Source: Jacaranda mimosifolia (Eukaryota > Streptophyta > Magnoliopsida > Lamiales > Bignoniaceae). Taken from it: DNA of 64,000 nt. The notes beneath the pieces were generated by a model. It was not told the origin of the DNA. It ran no database searches and was given only the letters and a program-made list of their open reading frames with translations. The position numbers were made by a program, and so were the translations under genes. How positions within the stretch are numbered: position 1 is the first letter of the stretch; each line of letters begins with the position of its first letter. Below are positions 61,301-64,000 of the stretch, in pieces. The DNA lies in NCBI GenBank assembly GCA_018894105.1, contig CM032122.1:40331404-40395403 (forward strand), written 5' to 3'.

Positions 61301-63974
61301 ATTTAGGTTCTGATGCTCCACATTATGTGCCACTTTCATAGTTGTAGTTTCTTCAAATCATATTGTTTTATTTACTCTTTTGCAGGCACATGCTGCTTCA
61401 GCTGTGCTCAACTTCAGTGAAAACTGCACTCCAGAAATTTTGACCCCTTACTTAGATGGGATAGTACATAAGCTGCTTCTACTGCTACAGGTCCAGTTAG
61501 TTGAGAACAAAATATATGCTACAAGACAAACATGGAAATTTCGCCTATGTTAGAGCAGATGTAATATTTTCTAAACTGGTTTATTTTGTATAAATTGCAG
61601 AACTCCAAACAAATGGTGCAGGAGGGTGCCTTAACTGCTTTGGCTTCGGTTGCTGATTCATCTCAGGTACGTAAATGTTGTTAAGGTTCTCTAAGTTAAT
61701 GGTGCTGTTGCTTCACATATGATTCTGAATCTGTGCATGTTGGTGTGACAGGAACACTTCCAGAAATACTATGATGCAGTTATGCCTTACTTGAAAGCTA
61801 TCTTGGTGAATGCAACGGACAAGTCTAACCGCATGCTTCGTGCCAAAGCAATGGAGTGCATCAGCTTGGTTGGGATGGCTGTTGGAAAAGATAAATTCAA
61901 GGATGATGCTAAGCAGGTAAAGCACAAAAGATGTGAATCCTGGCTGTTGTTTTCTTTGTGAATATACTGTTCTACCTGATTTTCTTTTGTGTTTTGTAGT
62001 GTTCATCTTAGTTATTCTCTAAGAACTTGCGTAACTCCAAGTCTAGGCTTATCACGATTATATTATGATATTTATTCACGTGTTCTTTTTTCGATTCCAG
62101 GTCATGGAAGTGCTTATGTCATTGCAAGGATCGCAAATGGAGACAGATGATCCCACTACCAGTTACATGCTACAAGTATGCCGTTGTCCCTTTTGAATTT
62201 CTTTATATTTTTGTGTATCCAAGTTCTAAAGAATACCTTTTATTATACTATAGGCCTGGGCTAGACTTTGCAAGTGCTTGGGACAGGATTTCCTACCTTA
62301 CATGAGTGTGGTCATGCCTCCTTTGATTCAGTCTGCTCAGCTAAAGCCTGATGTGACCATCACATCTGCTGATTCAGATAATGAAATTGATGAATCTGAC
62401 GATGAAAGGTTTCCTTCATTCTTATATTTCCATATTTTTTTTGTTGAAGTTTCTTTTCTGTTTTGTTACTTGCAAGGGAATAGGGATGTTCAATCGAAGT
62501 AACACCCTTAAACATATTGATTCTGTTATTTTTCTAGTCTTATGATGAAATTGCTTCACCCTGTTGATGGTTTTCATAAAGCATAGATATTAGCAGCTTG
62601 GTTTCGTATCTTCCTGATCTTGCCACAAAAGTATTTAGTTGCATTCTTGTATGTTATTAAAAATGCAGGATAGGTGGTTGCATATAATTTAAGTTATAAA
62701 TTTATATTAGCAGATTGGTTTTGTATCTTCTTGATCTTGCCACAAAAGTATGTAGTTGCATTGTTGTATGTTGTTAAAATACAGGACATATGGTTGCTTA
62801 TGTTTCTGTTCTTGAAATACTTCTTCAATGTAATCTGGGTAATTAAGACTCCTAACTGTTCTTCCAGTGGTGAAGAATGATTTTGATTATTATGCTGTGA
62901 AGTCATTTTCCTGGTTCTGTTATTTTCCCTTCAGAGTCTGTGGTTTATCCACTCATATTAACCATTTCTAGCAAAGGTTATTTAATGAAGCCTCCTTGTC
63001 TGGAGAATTCGTTGATTAAGTGTGTTTTTAGTAGGAAGAAAGTATATTGTTTTCTATTGTGTATTCTGATGAATTACTTTTCTGGATAAGAGCCTAACAT
63101 GGATTGGTAAATGTCTGGGAGAATTCAACACTATATTCTGCATTCTCTTTCTTGGTTTCATCTTATCACTTTTTCTTTCCTGTCATGTATGGTCCAGTAT
63201 GTTGCTTTTCAGCACGAACTAATTGGATCTAATGTCTAAAGCAAAAAGAATGCCTGCTTGTGGTAATCGTTTTCACTGAATTGTAACATTTCTATTCAAA
63301 TTTTCTACTGTATTGCAGCATGGAAACCATCACCCTAGGTGATAAAAGAATAGGGATTAAGACTAGTGTCCTCGAAGAGAAAGCCACTGCTTGCAATATG
63401 CTATGCTGCTATGCTGATGAGTTGAAGGAAGGTTTCTACCCATGGATTGATCAGGTTGGTGAAGATACACTGCTTTTGCTTTGTGTATCAGATGGTTGAT
63501 AACAATTTGAAGTTGTCGTGTTCCATTGTAATTGGTTTAGGTTGCCCCAACATTGGTTCCCCTTTTGAAGTTTTATTTCCATGAAGAAGTCAGGAAAGCT
63601 GCTGTTTCAGGTAATGTAGGGTTGTTATAGACAGTTTCCTTGCCTAGAAAATATTATACATGTTCAGGAAGTTCATTGTTTATTTTTAGCAATGCCGGAG
63701 CTACTGCGATCTGCAAAGTTGGCTGTGGAGAAAGGGATTGCTCAGGGCCGGAATGGGACATATATCAAGCAGTTGTCAGACTACGTAATTCCTGCTTTAG
63801 TGGAAGCTTTACATAAGGTGGTGGGCTACTGTTAATTAAATACTGATACTGCAAAACGAGATAATTATAATTGAGATGCTTAATATGTGGGCAGTGATAT
63901 ATTCTCATGTCTTGCAGGAGCCTGATACAGAGATATGTGCAAATATGTTGGATGCGCTCAATGAATGTCTGCAG
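58341..63974 (+). CDS. KETCH1: Importin-beta family IMB3/KETCH1 (importin-5 type), first 11 exons
   Basis: Nuclear import receptor of the karyopherin-beta family, orthologous in type to animal importin-5. In Arabidopsis KETCH1 imports HYL1 and ribosomal proteins and is essential. Exons 58341-59570, 60208-60411, 61386-61490, 61601-61666, 61752-61916, 62101-62175, 62254-62408, 63319-63454, 63541-63610, 63690-63817 and 63918-63974 join in phase to 797 aa. The whole protein is about 1,100 aa, so the C-terminal third lies beyond the window. Helical HEAT repeats run throughout. Marker phrases are [78 protein letters not shown] and [22 protein letters not shown]. An acidic loop ([15 protein letters not shown]) lies at the exon 7/8 join. 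The large first exon carries about half of the visible protein. Confidence 0.95.
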
Positions 63975-64000
63975 GTGGGTCAAATTTGTTGTACAATAAA

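Overview
The window is nuclear DNA of a flowering plant, very probably a eudicot. The genes have many GT-AG introns and AT-rich intergenic space. Their products match Arabidopsis-type proteins: an AAE17/18 acyl-activating enzyme, COP10, an SCL30A/SCL33 SR protein, TAF7, an IQM protein, a GT106/O-fucosyltransferase-like protein and the importin IMB3/KETCH1. All gene models below were assembled by hand from splice sites and reading-frame continuity. I could run no alignment or search.

Layout. 46-4508 (-): 5' ten exons of an AAE17/18-like gene, running off the left edge. 6474-9547 (-): COP10, an E2 variant. 10983-13746 (-): SCL30A/33-like splicing factor, with a 5'UTR intron reaching about 14995. 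15577-29039: one 13,463-bp Mutator-like element (MULE) with a perfect 9-bp target-site duplication. 33345-34987 (+): TAF7, with a U12-type AT-AC intron. 35-44 kb: gene-free AT-rich DNA. 44872-47337 (+): IQM-type calmodulin-binding protein. 49-53 kb: MITEs and a 1.85-kb Harbinger-like non-autonomous element. 54267-55928 (+): single-exon type II membrane protein of O-fucosyltransferase type. 58341-63974 (+): first 11 exons of IMB3/KETCH1, running off the right edge.

The most interesting object is the MULE. It has 144-bp degenerate terminal inverted repeats. It carries two convergent genes that start within about 400 bp of opposite ends: a 717-aa MuDR-type transposase (PB1-like domain, DDE residues, SWIM zinc finger, zinc knuckle) and an 803-aa DUF1985/PMD-like protein with a Ulp1-type protease domain. 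Both reading frames are open over all inferred exons, so the element may be autonomous. Each gene has a short first exon and then a first intron of about 2.05 kb made of degenerate short repeats with a TRTACTKCA-like core. The same core occurs in a 14.5-copy 124-bp tandem array joined to the transposase stop codon, in a 207-bp array and in an 88-bp array. I suggest, as inference only, that this is a dispersed protein-binding motif. It would be comparable to the short motifs read by VANC anti-silencing proteins of VANDAL MULEs, here possibly read by the transposase or the DUF1985-Ulp1 protein.

The rest of the mobile DNA is ordinary plant material. There are two tRNA-derived SINEs with clear 16-bp target-site duplications, two older SINE-like sequences, a pair of related Tourist-like MITEs and several other MITE-like sequences.
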